From positions 3,215,001-3,279,000 of the forward strand of contig NZ_BLPF01000001.1 of NCBI RefSeq assembly GCF_011764425.1: DNA of 64,000 nt, read 5' to 3'. The notes beneath the pieces were generated by a model. The model searched no databases, was not told where the DNA came from, and saw nothing but the letters and a program-made list of their open reading frames with translations. The position numbers and the translations under genes were made by a program. Shown piece by piece: positions 55,492 to 63,239 of this stretch (position 1 is its first letter; each line of letters opens with the position of its first letter). This DNA comes from Phytohabitans houttuyneae (GTDB lineage: Bacteria; Actinomycetota; Actinomycetes; Mycobacteriales; Micromonosporaceae).

Positions 55492-56496
55492 GTTGACGTC
55501 GCCGAACTCGTGCCACAGGTAGCGGGACTCGATCGCCTCGGCGTACACGCGGTCCAGCAGCGGGCGCCCCGCGACCGTCTCCAGCAGGTCGAGGTGCGAC
55601 GCGCGCGGCTCGTGAAAGCCGGTGAGCAGGCCGTCCACCACGCGTACCCCGCGCTCGGGTGTCACCACCAGCTCAGTCCAGCCGCTCGCGGCGGCCACCA
55701 CGCCGCCGGCGGTCGCGGCCGTCTCCAGCGCGCGCACCGCGGTCGTGCCGACCGCGATCACTCGGCCTCCGCCGGCCCTGGCCTGGGTGACGAGCCGCGC
55801 GGTGGTCTCCGGCACGTCAAACCTCTCCGGGTACGGGCGTTCGTGCGCTTCCGGCGACGCCACACCGGTGTGCAGCAGTACCGGCGCGAACTGCACGCCC
55901 GCCGCGACGAGGCGGGTCACCACCCGCTCGCTGAACGGGCGAGCCGCGCTCGGCATCTCCGCGCTGCCCGGCTCCGTGGCGAAGACCGTCTGGTAGTAGG
56001 ACAGCGGCCACGGGCGGGGCACGTACGCGTACCGGATCGGCTGCCCGTACGCCCGCAGGTAGCTCTGCACCGGCCCACCGGTGTCCACAGTGGCCGTCCA
56101 CAGTCGACCACGTGAGTACTCCTCGCGCAGGCGCACCGACCCGCCGCCGGGCAGCGGGTACCGCTGCCCGGCGACGCCCCCGTCGTACGGCCGGGTCGCC
56201 TTGCCCTCCGCCTGGCGCAGCTCCACGAGCCACTCGCCGCGGCCGAGCTCGTTGCTGAAGTGGACGGTCAGCCCCCCGCCGGTGGCGACCGCCGCGGGGA
56301 GCGTGCCCGAGGTGTTCACCACGAGCACGTCCCCGGCTCGGAGAAGCCGCGGGAGGTCCGTGAAGCGGCGGTGGGCCGTCGCGCCGGTGGACACCTCACC
56401 GACGAGCAGCCGAACGCCGTCCCGGGCCAACCCGCGTGCCTCCGGCGGCTCGTGCGCCTCCAGCTCGGCGGGGAGCGTGAACTCGATCACCGTCAT
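55477..56496 (-). CDS. QueA-like S-adenosylmethionine:tRNA ribosyltransferase-isomerase family protein
   Basis: 339 residues, the usual QueA length. It contains HRRFTDLPRLLRAGDVLVVN, PLSYYQTVFATEPGSAEMPS and the C-terminal VDGLLTGFHEPRASHLDLLE, all aligned with QueA family blocks; QueA transfers ribose from SAM onto preQ1 in tRNA. The loop after the first block reads TSGTLPAAV instead of the usual NDTRVIPAR, and the start MTVIEFTLPAELEAHEPPEA fits. No other queuosine gene is visible, so a diverged substrate is possible. The start ATG 56496 overlaps the SDR gene's stop. The 3' end merges into the tandem repeat. Confidence 0.85.
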   Translation of the reverse strand: MTVIEFTLPAELEAHEPPEARGLARDGVRLLVGEVSTGATAHRRFTDLPRLLRAGDVLVVNTSGTLPAAVATGGGLTVHFSNELGRGEWLVELRQAEGKATRPYDGGVAGQRYPLPGGGSVRLREEYSRGRLWTATVDTGGPVQSYLRAYGQPIRYAYVPRPWPLSYYQTVFATEPGSAEMPSAARPFSERVVTRLVAAGVQFAPVLLHTGVASPEAHERPYPERFDVPETTARLVTQARAGGGRVIAVGTTAVRALETAATAGGVVAAASGWTELVVTPERGVRVVDGLLTGFHEPRASHLDLLETVAGRPLLDRVYAEAIESRYLWHEFGDVNLILP

Positions 56497-57185
56497 GCCC
56501 GCGCCCCGGCGAGCAGGTCGGCGAGGCGGACCCGACCGGACGGCGGCCGGCTCTCCACCAGCCGCCGGAAGGCCGGTACGACCGTCACCGGCTCCGGGCG
56601 GTCGCTGATGTCCTCGCCCGGAAACGCCTCCTGGTGCATGCGGGTACGCAGATCGCCCGGGTCCACCCACCACACCCGGACGGCCGGCTCCTCGGCGGCG
56701 AGGATGCGGCTGGCCTGCTCGACCGCCGCCTTGGCCGACCCGTAGCCACCCCACCCCTCGTACGCCTCGACAGCCGCGTCGGAGGTCACGTTGACCACCG
56801 CGCCCCCGCGCGCCCGCAGGCCCGGCAGGGCGAGCTGGGCGAGCGCGAGCGGGGCGACGACGTTCACCTCGTACACGTCGCGGAGCGCGTCCAGCGGGTA
56901 GTCGGCCAGCCTCGGCTGCGGGCTGGGGCCGAGGATGCCCGCGTTGTTGACGAGCAGGTCGGCCCCGCCGAGCCGGTCGGCGGCGGCGATCAGCGCCAGC
57001 CGGTGCCCCGGGTCGGTGACATCGCCGGGCAGAGCGGTCACGTCCCGCGGTACGGCGGCGGCCGCCTCCGCGAGCGCGGCCGCGTTCCGACCGTCGATCA
57101 CGAGGTCCCAACCCGCCTCGGCGAGTCCGTGTGCGAGCGCCAGCCCGAGCCCTCGGGAGGCGCCGGTGATGATTGCGACAGCCAT
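56493..57185 (-). CDS. Short-chain dehydrogenase/reductase
   Basis: 230-residue classical SDR: cofactor loop ITGASRGLGLALA (about residues 6-18), LLVNNAGILG, catalytic Ser in VNVTSDAAV and the YGSAK motif (Tyr-x-x-x-Lys). Asp and Arg after the second strand (IDGRN) suggest NADP(H). The start is ATG 57185; the frame extends 27 codons further but only into the promoter region. It is translationally coupled to the QueA-like gene, so their products may act on a common pathway, though no known pathway links them. Confidence 0.9.
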   Translation of the reverse strand: MAVAIITGASRGLGLALAHGLAEAGWDLVIDGRNAAALAEAAAAVPRDVTALPGDVTDPGHRLALIAAADRLGGADLLVNNAGILGPSPQPRLADYPLDALRDVYEVNVVAPLALAQLALPGLRARGGAVVNVTSDAAVEAYEGWGGYGSAKAAVEQASRILAAEEPAVRVWWVDPGDLRTRMHQEAFPGEDISDRPEPVTVVPAFRRLVESRPPSGRVRLADLLAGARA

Positions 57186-57307
57186 GAGATCGACGCTAGG
57201 TAGCGGCGGGCCGCCTGCCATCGGGCCGCAGCCGGTGCGGTCCTCGGTCTTTGGTCCTAGGACCACGGCCCGATCCGGATCGGCGTCACCGTGGGTAGCC
57301 TGAGGGT

Positions 57308-58453
57308 GTGTGTGATCGCGGTGAGCTGCGCGAGGTGAGTACGGCGGTGCTGGCCGTCACCGCACACCTGTCCGTGCGCGAGGTGCTCCAGACGATCCTC
57401 ACGTCGGCGCGCCGCCTGCTCGGCGCCCACTACGCCGCGCTGGGGGTGCCGGACAGCAACGGCGGCTTCGCCGAGTTTCTGGCCGACGGGGTAAGCGACG
57501 AGCAGTGGCGGGCGATCGGTCCGCTCCCGCGCCAGCACGGGGTGCTCGGCGAGATGCTGCGGTCGCCGCACGCGGTACGGATGGACGACATCCGCGACCA
57601 TCCCCGCTTCGGTTGGTGGCCGAAGGCGCACCCGGTGCTCAAGGACTTCATCGGCATGCCGATCGTCGACGGCGACGAGATCCTCGGCGAGCTATTCCTG
57701 GCCAACAAGGTCGAGCCGGGCGGGTTCACCGCCGAAGACGAGGAGCTGCTGCGGCTGCTGGCCGCACACGCCGCGATCGCCCTCGTCAACGCCAGGCTCT
57801 ACGAGCGCAGCCGCGAGCTGTCCATCGTGGAGGAACGAAACCGGATCGCCCGCGAGCTGCACGACGCGGTCACCCAGAAGCTTTTCAGCCTGCGGCTGAC
57901 CGCCGACGCCGCGGCGACCGTCGTCGACCGCGACCCGGCCGCCGCCGCGGCGCAGCTGGAGGTGGTACGCCGCCTCGCCGCCGACGCCGCCGGCGAGCTG
58001 CGCTCCATTGTGGACGGCTTGCGCCCCGTGGATCTGTCCGGCGACGGGCTCGATGTGGCGCTGCGCAAGCAGGTCGAGCTGATCGACCGGGTGCACGCGG
58101 CGTCCGTGCGCTTCACCGGCTCTCCCGTGCCCCGGCTCACCGCCGCTCGCGAGGAGGCGGTCTACCGCACCGCGCAGGAGGCGCTGCACAACGCCCTCCG
58201 CCACGGCGAGCCCCGGTCGGTGACCGTCGAGCTGCGCGCCGAGGGCGGAAAGGTGGTGCTGCGGGTGGAGGACGACGGGCGCGGCTTCGCCGGTCCCCAG
58301 GAGCACCCGGCGGGTGCTCCCGCCCAGGCGGCCCGCCGCTTGGGCCTCGCGTCGATGCGCGAGCGGGCGACGGCCGTTGGCGGCGCCCTGAAGATCACAT
58401 CGGCGGCCGGCGCCGGTACGAGCGTGCGGCTGGAGGTGCCGACCGGTGGGTGA
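57308..58453 (+). CDS. GAF-domain sensor histidine kinase (NarL-type)
   Basis: 381 residues and no membrane helix: an N-terminal GAF sensor domain (about residues 20-165), then a HisKA_3 dimerisation segment NRIARELHDAVTQKLF with phospho-acceptor His185, and an HATPase with AQEALHNALRHG and the GRGFAG box. It probably senses a soluble or redox/ligand signal in the cytoplasm. The start is GTG 57308, in a run of GTG triplets. The response regulator gene starts 8 bp before its stop, so the two form a pair. Confidence 0.94.
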   Translation: MCDRGELREVSTAVLAVTAHLSVREVLQTILTSARRLLGAHYAALGVPDSNGGFAEFLADGVSDEQWRAIGPLPRQHGVLGEMLRSPHAVRMDDIRDHPRFGWWPKAHPVLKDFIGMPIVDGDEILGELFLANKVEPGGFTAEDEELLRLLAAHAAIALVNARLYERSRELSIVEERNRIARELHDAVTQKLFSLRLTADAAATVVDRDPAAAAAQLEVVRRLAADAAGELRSIVDGLRPVDLSGDGLDVALRKQVELIDRVHAASVRFTGSPVPRLTAAREEAVYRTAQEALHNALRHGEPRSVTVELRAEGGKVVLRVEDDGRGFAGPQEHPAGAPAQAARRLGLASMRERATAVGGALKITSAAGAGTSVRLEVPTGG

Positions 58454-59072
58454 GCCGATCCGGGTGCTGGTCGTCGACGACCATCCGGTCGTGCGGCAGG
58501 GGCTGCGCACGTTCCTGGACGTGCAGGAGGGCATCACGGTGGTGGGCGAGGCCGACGACGGCGCCGCCTGCGTGACCGAAGCGAAGCGGCTCCGTCCCGA
58601 CGTGGTCCTGCTCGACCTGCTGATGCCCGGCACCGACGGGGTGGCGGCGCTGCACGGGCTGCGCGAGCTCGACGACCCGCCGAGGGTCCTGGTCATCACC
58701 AGCTTCACCGAGCCGACCGCGGTGCTCCCCGCGGTGCGAGCCGGCGCCGCGGGCTACGTGTACAAGGACGTCGACCCGCCCGCGCTGGCGGCGGCGATCC
58801 GCGCCGTGCACGCCGGCCACGTGCTGCTCCACCCCGACGTGGCGCGGCTGCTGGCGGCCGGGGACGCGCCGTCGTCCGCGCCGACGCTCACCGCCCGCGA
58901 GCGGGAGGTGCTGATCGAGGTGGCCCGCGGCCGGTCCAACCGCGAGATCGCCAAAGCGCTGGCGGTATCCGAAAAGACGGTTAAGACGCACGTCAGCGCG
59001 ATCCTCGGCAAGCTCGCCGTGCAGGACCGCACCCAGGCCGCCCTGTACGCCGTCCGCACCGGCCTCGTCTGA
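58446..59072 (+). CDS. NarL/LuxR-type response regulator
   Basis: 208-residue two-domain regulator. The receiver has the acidic pocket DD at residues 11-12, the phospho-acceptor Asp57 in LLDLLMPG and Lys in YVYKDVDP. The C-terminal LuxR helix-turn-helix is LTAREREVLIEVARGRSNRE followed by IAKALAVSEKTVKTHVSAIL. It is cognate to the kinase encoded immediately upstream. The start GTG 58446 lies within the kinase 3' end. The targets are unknown; the epoxide hydrolase gene 99 bp downstream is a candidate by position. Confidence 0.95.
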   Translation: MGEPIRVLVVDDHPVVRQGLRTFLDVQEGITVVGEADDGAACVTEAKRLRPDVVLLDLLMPGTDGVAALHGLRELDDPPRVLVITSFTEPTAVLPAVRAGAAGYVYKDVDPPALAAAIRAVHAGHVLLHPDVARLLAAGDAPSSAPTLTAREREVLIEVARGRSNREIAKALAVSEKTVKTHVSAILGKLAVQDRTQAALYAVRTGLV

Positions 59073-59171
59073 TCCGCTCGTCCCGGCGATATCACCCCGA
59101 CCGGGCGGCTACGCCTCACCCACCCGGGGGCAGCTTGTTGGAGGAGCCGAGCCAACGAGAAGGAGACCCAC

Positions 59172-60404
59172 ATGGCTGCCAAGAGCAAGGCGTCGGCGGG
59201 CACCACAGCGATCAGGCCGTTTACGGTCGAAGTGCCCGAGGAGGACCTGCAGGCGATGCGCGCCCGGGTCGCTTCCAGCCGCCTGCCGGAGCGGGAGACG
59301 GTGCGGGACCAGTCGCAGGGCGTGCAGCTGGAGACGATCGAGGAGCTCGTACGCTACTGGGCCAACGACTACGACTGGCGCCCCGTCGAGGCCAAGCTGA
59401 ACTCGATGCCCCAGTTCATCACCGAGATCGACGGGCTGGACATCCACTTCATCCACGTCCGTTCGCCGCACGAGGGCGCGCTGCCTCTCGTCGTCACGCA
59501 CGGGTGGCCCGGATCGATCATCGAGCAGATGAAGATCGTCGACCTGCTGACGAACCCCACCGCGCACGGCGCCAGCGCGTCGGACGCCTTCGACCTGGTG
59601 ATCCCGTCGATGCCCGGCTACGGCTTCTCCGGCAAGCCGAACAGCACCGGCTGGGACCCGGCGCGCATCGCGAACGCGTGGGTGGAGCTGATGAAGCGCC
59701 TCGGCTACACGCGGTTCGTGGCGCAGGGCGGCGACTGGGGGGCGATAATCACGGACGTGATGGCCGGTGGTCGCGACGCGCCGATGCCCTCCGAGCCGGC
59801 TCCGCCGGAGCTGATCGGCATCCACTCCAACATGCCGGGCGCGGTGCCGCCCGAGATCGACAAGGCGATACAGGCCGGCGAGCCGCCGCCCTCCACCCTC
59901 ACCGACGAGGAGAGGCACGCCTGGGACCAGCTGGCGTTCTTCTACTCAAACCTCGGGTACGGGCAGATCATGGGCAACCGCCCGCAGACGCTGTACGGCC
60001 TGACGGACTCACCGGTCGGGCTGGCCAGCTTCATGCTCGACCACGACGCGCGCAGCTACGACCTGATCGCGCGGGCGTTCGGCGGCGAGCAGGAGGGCCT
60101 GTCGCGGGACGACGTCCTCGACAACATCTCGCTCTTCTGGCTCACGAACACCGGGGTCTCCGCCGCCCGCCTCTACTGGGAGAACAAGTTCAGCTACTTC
60201 TCCGCGAAGAACGTGTCGGTACCGGCCGCCGTGAGCGCCTTTCCCGACGAGCTGTACCAGACACCGCGGAGCTGGGCGGAGCAGGCGTATCCCAACCTCA
60301 TGTACTACAACGACCTCGACCGCGGCGGGCACTTCGCCGCCTGGGAGCAGCCGGAGCTGTTCGCCTCCGAGGTCCGCGCAGGCTTCCGGCCGCTGCGCGC
60401 ATGA
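59172..60404 (+). CDS. Epoxide hydrolase (EphA/microsomal-type, EHN domain)
   Basis: 410 residues. The N-terminal EHN domain (IRPFTVEVPEEDLQAMRARV) precedes an alpha/beta hydrolase fold with oxyanion HGWPGS (residues 110-115), nucleophile Asp188 in GGDWGA and the catalytic His387 in RGGHFAAWEQPE. Tyr residues in the lid region, for example in FMLDHDARSYD, are candidates for epoxide protonation. It would open an epoxide to a diol; the substrate is unknown. The start is ATG 59172, with AAGGAG 9 nt upstream. Its stop overlaps the thioredoxin-like gene. Confidence 0.9.
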   Translation: MAAKSKASAGTTAIRPFTVEVPEEDLQAMRARVASSRLPERETVRDQSQGVQLETIEELVRYWANDYDWRPVEAKLNSMPQFITEIDGLDIHFIHVRSPHEGALPLVVTHGWPGSIIEQMKIVDLLTNPTAHGASASDAFDLVIPSMPGYGFSGKPNSTGWDPARIANAWVELMKRLGYTRFVAQGGDWGAIITDVMAGGRDAPMPSEPAPPELIGIHSNMPGAVPPEIDKAIQAGEPPPSTLTDEERHAWDQLAFFYSNLGYGQIMGNRPQTLYGLTDSPVGLASFMLDHDARSYDLIARAFGGEQEGLSRDDVLDNISLFWLTNTGVSAARLYWENKFSYFSAKNVSVPAAVSAFPDELYQTPRSWAEQAYPNLMYYNDLDRGGHFAAWEQPELFASEVRAGFRPLRA

Positions 60405-61294
60405 GCGTGTTCGGGCATCCGCGCATGCCCTCGCTCAGCGGTGCGACCGAGTGGCTCAACTCGCCGCCACTCGGCCGCGCCGACCTGCGCGGCCACGCCG
60501 TGCTGGTCAACTTCTGGACGCTGACCTGCATCAACTGGCTGCGCCAGGAGCCGTACATCCGCGCCTGGTCGCGCGCCTACCGCGACGACGGGCTCATCGT
60601 GGTGGGAGTGCACACGCCGGAGTTCTCGTTTGAGCACGACGCCGCCAACGTGCGGCGCGCGGTCGCCGAGCGAGGGATCGACTACCCGGTCGCGGTCGAC
60701 AGCGACTACGCGATCTGGAACGCGTTCGACAACCGCTACTGGCCGGCGCTCTACTTCGTGGACGGCGATGGCATGATCCGCGGCGACCACTTCGGCGAGG
60801 GGCGCTACGAGCACTCCGAGCGCCTCATCCAGCGCCTGCTCGGCGTCGACCGCGCGCCCACCCCGGTGCGTACGACCGGTGTGGAGGCCGCCGCCGACTG
60901 GGACAGCCTGCGCACACCCGAGACGTACCTCGGCTACGAACGCGGCGAGCCCCTGCCCTCCAACCGGTGGTCGCTCGCCGGCGACTGGCGGGTGGACGCG
61001 GAAAACCTCGTGCTCGCCCAGGCCGGCGGCAGCATCACGTTCCGCTTCGAGGCACGCGACGCGCACCTCGTGCTGTCACCCGGAGCCGCGGGCCCGATCT
61101 CCTTCCGCGTCCGCCTGGACGGCGCCGCGCCCGGACAGTCGCACGGCGTGGACATCGACGAGGACGGCGAGGGGCAGCTAACCGACGGCCGCCTCTATCA
61201 ACTCGTCCGCCAGCACGACGGCGTCCGCGAGCGAACCCTGGACATCACGTTCGCCAACCCGGGCGCCGAGGCGTACGCGTTCACCTTCGGATAA
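60401..61294 (+). CDS. Thioredoxin-like protein with altered active site and C-terminal DipZ-like domain
   Basis: 297 residues. The first about 150 form a redoxin fold of the DipZ/TlpA kind (VLVNFWTLTCINWLRQEPYI). The active site keeps Cys43 but the second Cys of the usual C-x-x-C is Trp46, so it cannot form the standard disulphide. The last 110 residues (ITFRFEARDAHLVLSPGAAG onward) match the beta-rich domain found at the C-terminus of DipZ proteins, but the membrane part of DipZ is absent. There is no signal peptide, so it is apparently cytoplasmic. The start ATG 60401 overlaps the epoxide hydrolase stop. Confidence 0.82.
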   Translation: MSVFGHPRMPSLSGATEWLNSPPLGRADLRGHAVLVNFWTLTCINWLRQEPYIRAWSRAYRDDGLIVVGVHTPEFSFEHDAANVRRAVAERGIDYPVAVDSDYAIWNAFDNRYWPALYFVDGDGMIRGDHFGEGRYEHSERLIQRLLGVDRAPTPVRTTGVEAAADWDSLRTPETYLGYERGEPLPSNRWSLAGDWRVDAENLVLAQAGGSITFRFEARDAHLVLSPGAAGPISFRVRLDGAAPGQSHGVDIDEDGEGQLTDGRLYQLVRQHDGVRERTLDITFANPGAEAYAFTFG

Positions 61295-61334
61295 CTCCGA
61301 GTCGCCCCCAACCTGACAACCCAAAACGAGATGT

Positions 61335-61411
61335 GAGCTGCCGCGATGTCCGGGGTGGTCCGGACCGCTGCTCCCGCGGCCTCACCCTCCGCGGTCGCCC
61401 AGCTCAGCCCC
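61335..61411 (-). repeat. Dispersed intergenic repeat, copy C (inverted)
   Basis: Reads on the minus strand as GGCGACCGCGGAGGGTGAGG then CCGCGGGAGCAGCGGTC and ATCGCGGCAGCTC. It holds the core only and is opposite in orientation to copies D and E, with which it shares the 712-bp gene-free gap 61295-62006. The 61412-61620 stretch has no gene, only a small 8-bp stem (61586-61593 with 61605-61612). Confidence 0.75.
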
Positions 61412-61620
61412 GAAAAGCCAGCTCCCGCGACAGCTTCCGGTGCTCCTCCCAGCTCACGGTGCCCCTACCCGTGCTTCTGCAGATCTTCGAGACGGAATGC
61501 GCGAGTCCGCCCACAGTTCGGCACCGTCGTCGCGGTCTGTGACTGCCGATCAGGTGCAGGCGGTATGAGCTTCGAAACCTTGGTGAGTTAGCGCGTTATT
61601 TCGACGCTAACTTGCCAAGA

Positions 61621-61754
61621 TCTGCCGGAGCCGGCTCCTGGGCTGAGCTGGGCGACCGCGGAGGGTGAGGCGGAAACCGCTGGCACAGCGACAGCTCACA
61701 TCCAACTCGGGTCGGACTCTAAGAAGGCTCACCCTGACCGCGAAAGGACTCCAG
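61621..61754 (+). repeat. Dispersed intergenic repeat, copy D (diverged core)
   Basis: Starts TCTGCCGGAGCCGGCTC like copy B and continues GAGCTGGGCGACCGCGGAGG then GTGAGG. The middle is diverged or replaced, and it closes with CTCACCCTGACCGCGAAAGG, again like copy B. Confidence 0.75.
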
Positions 61755-61800
61755 ACCACACTGGCTCCCTGATCGGCGTCAACAAAGGGCCCACAGAGCA

Positions 61801-61848
61801 GATCGTGGTCGTTTGTTGCCCCCGTAGGGGCAGCAAACGTCCACGATC
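61801..61848. repeat. 48-nt hairpin between repeat copies D and E
   Basis: Two 22-nt arms (61801-61822 and 61827-61848) pair with only two mismatches around the loop CGTA. The left arm starts GATCGTGGTCGTTTG, and the right arm ends CCACGATC. It is stronger than needed for termination and lies about 510 bp past the nearest plus-strand stop. Confidence 0.85.
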
Positions 61849-61865
61849 CCAACGGGACCCGGGGT

Positions 61866-62004
61866 GAGCTCGCCCACCGCGGAAGGTGAGGCCGCGGGAG
61901 CGACGGTCTGGACCACGACGGACGTCGCGGTAGCCCTCATCTGCTTCGAATTGGATCTTCTGAAACGGCTACCACGGTCGCACCTCGCCGTGACCGCGAA
62001 GGGT
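61866..62004 (+). repeat. Dispersed intergenic repeat, copy E
   Basis: Reads GAGCTCGCCCACCGCGGAAG, then GTGAGGCCGCGGGAGCGACG, then GACGTCGCGGTAGCC, TTGGATCT and GTGACCGCGAAGGGTGGC, the fullest version together with copy B. It abuts the stop codon of the peptidase-like gene at 62007. Confidence 0.8.
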
Positions 62005-62006
62005 GG

Positions 62007-63239
62007 CTAGAGCGACCACTCCGGGCCGGCTGGGGTGTCGCGGACCTCGACGCCGGCGGCGGCGAGGCCCTCGCGGATCTGGTCGGACGTGGCGAAGTCG
62101 CGGCCGGTGCGGGCCTTGGCGCGCAGGTCGAGCAGGAGCGCCACGTACGGGCCGAGCACCTCGCGCGGGTCACGGGCGCCGCGCTGGGCCAGCTCGCCGA
62201 GGCGCACGACCATCGAGCGGAGGACGGCGCGGGCGTGCTCGCCCTCATCGGAGATGTTTGTGTCGGCCGCCCAGTCAACCATGACCTGCTCCAGGTCGAG
62301 GATCGCTGCCACACAGCCGTCGGCGTCGCGCGCGGCAAGGGCGATGTCGAAGCGGGCCTCAAGCGCGTCCGCGGCGGCCTTGAGCGACGACTCGGGCGGC
62401 GCCTCCGCCACCGTCTCGTCCAGGGGCGGACCGGCGGCCAGCGGGACCGCCGCGGCGCGGCCGGACGCCAGCGTCGCGATGCTGACCACCGAGCCGGCGG
62501 GGTGTACGGCGCTCTGCCCGCCCCGGCGGACCGTGAAGCGGCCGTTGCCCAGCACGGACGCGGTGCCCGCGGCGAGGTCGAAGAGCACGGCGGTGTGCTC
62601 GTCGACGCCGAGGATCCGCGTCTCGTCGGGCAGCTCGGCCTCCATCGCGGTCAGCCGCCCCTCGCCGAGGTAGCAGAAGCGGGTGTCGTGGTGGCCGCCC
62701 TCGGCGTTGTCGTAGTGCGGGATGATCACGGCGGGGAAGCCCAGCAGCGGCGAGACCACGTCGAGCCCCGGCACCCAGTGCGGCTCGACGCCGGCCTTGT
62801 AGATCTCGTACACCGGGATGGCGTGGCTGCCCAGCGTCAGCGCGGCGGCGCTGGCGAAGCAGACCACGCCGCCGTCGCGCAGCCGGCCCGCGATGAGGTC
62901 GGGCACGGGGGTGTCGCGCCACTGGCGCAACGCGTACGTCGGGCTGCCGGGGCCGGCGAACACCCAGCCGGCCTCGCGCAGGGTGGTCAGTGCCCGCTCC
63001 CGCTCCAGCGTGTCGGTGGGTGGGCGGCGCCAGGAGAGCACCTCGATCTGCCGCCCCACGCTGGCCGCGAAGTAGCCGACCGCGCGCGCGGAGATGTCTT
63101 CGGCGTTGGACTGAAACCCGTACGGCGTGTCGAGCAGCACGGCCCGCCGCTCACCGACCCGCTCCAGGATCGCCCGGTGCGGCTTGACCATGGTGGGCGC
63201 GGTCTCCCCCGACCCCATGATCACGAGAAGGCCGCTCAT
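62007..63239 (-). CDS. Peptidase S51/type 1 glutamine amidotransferase-like protein fused to CysRS-like C-terminal domain
   Basis: 410 residues. The first about 220 match the PepE/cyanophycinase-like fold: LLVIMGSGETAPTMVKPH, the strand-nucleophile region VVCFASAAALTLG, where the Ser would be the nucleophile, and VIIPHYDNAEGGHHDTR. The last about 120 residues form a helical domain ending LLDLRAKARTGRDFATSDQI then REGLAAAGVEVRDTPAGPEW, which is very like the C-terminal anticodon-side end of cysteinyl-tRNA synthetase. No catalytic CysRS core is present. The start is ATG 63239, overlapping the hydrolase gene's stop. The function of the fusion is unknown. Confidence 0.82.
   Translation of the reverse strand: MSGLLVIMGSGETAPTMVKPHRAILERVGERRAVLLDTPYGFQSNAEDISARAVGYFAASVGRQIEVLSWRRPPTDTLERERALTTLREAGWVFAGPGSPTYALRQWRDTPVPDLIAGRLRDGGVVCFASAAALTLGSHAIPVYEIYKAGVEPHWVPGLDVVSPLLGFPAVIIPHYDNAEGGHHDTRFCYLGEGRLTAMEAELPDETRILGVDEHTAVLFDLAAGTASVLGNGRFTVRRGGQSAVHPAGSVVSIATLASGRAAAVPLAAGPPLDETVAEAPPESSLKAAADALEARFDIALAARDADGCVAAILDLEQVMVDWAADTNISDEGEHARAVLRSMVVRLGELAQRGARDPREVLGPYVALLLDLRAKARTGRDFATSDQIREGLAAAGVEVRDTPAGPEWSL

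Noticed and set aside
61295-62006. Short ORFs in the repeat-rich gap
   Set aside because: They coincide with repeat copies and hairpins, lack ribosome-binding sites and resemble no protein.
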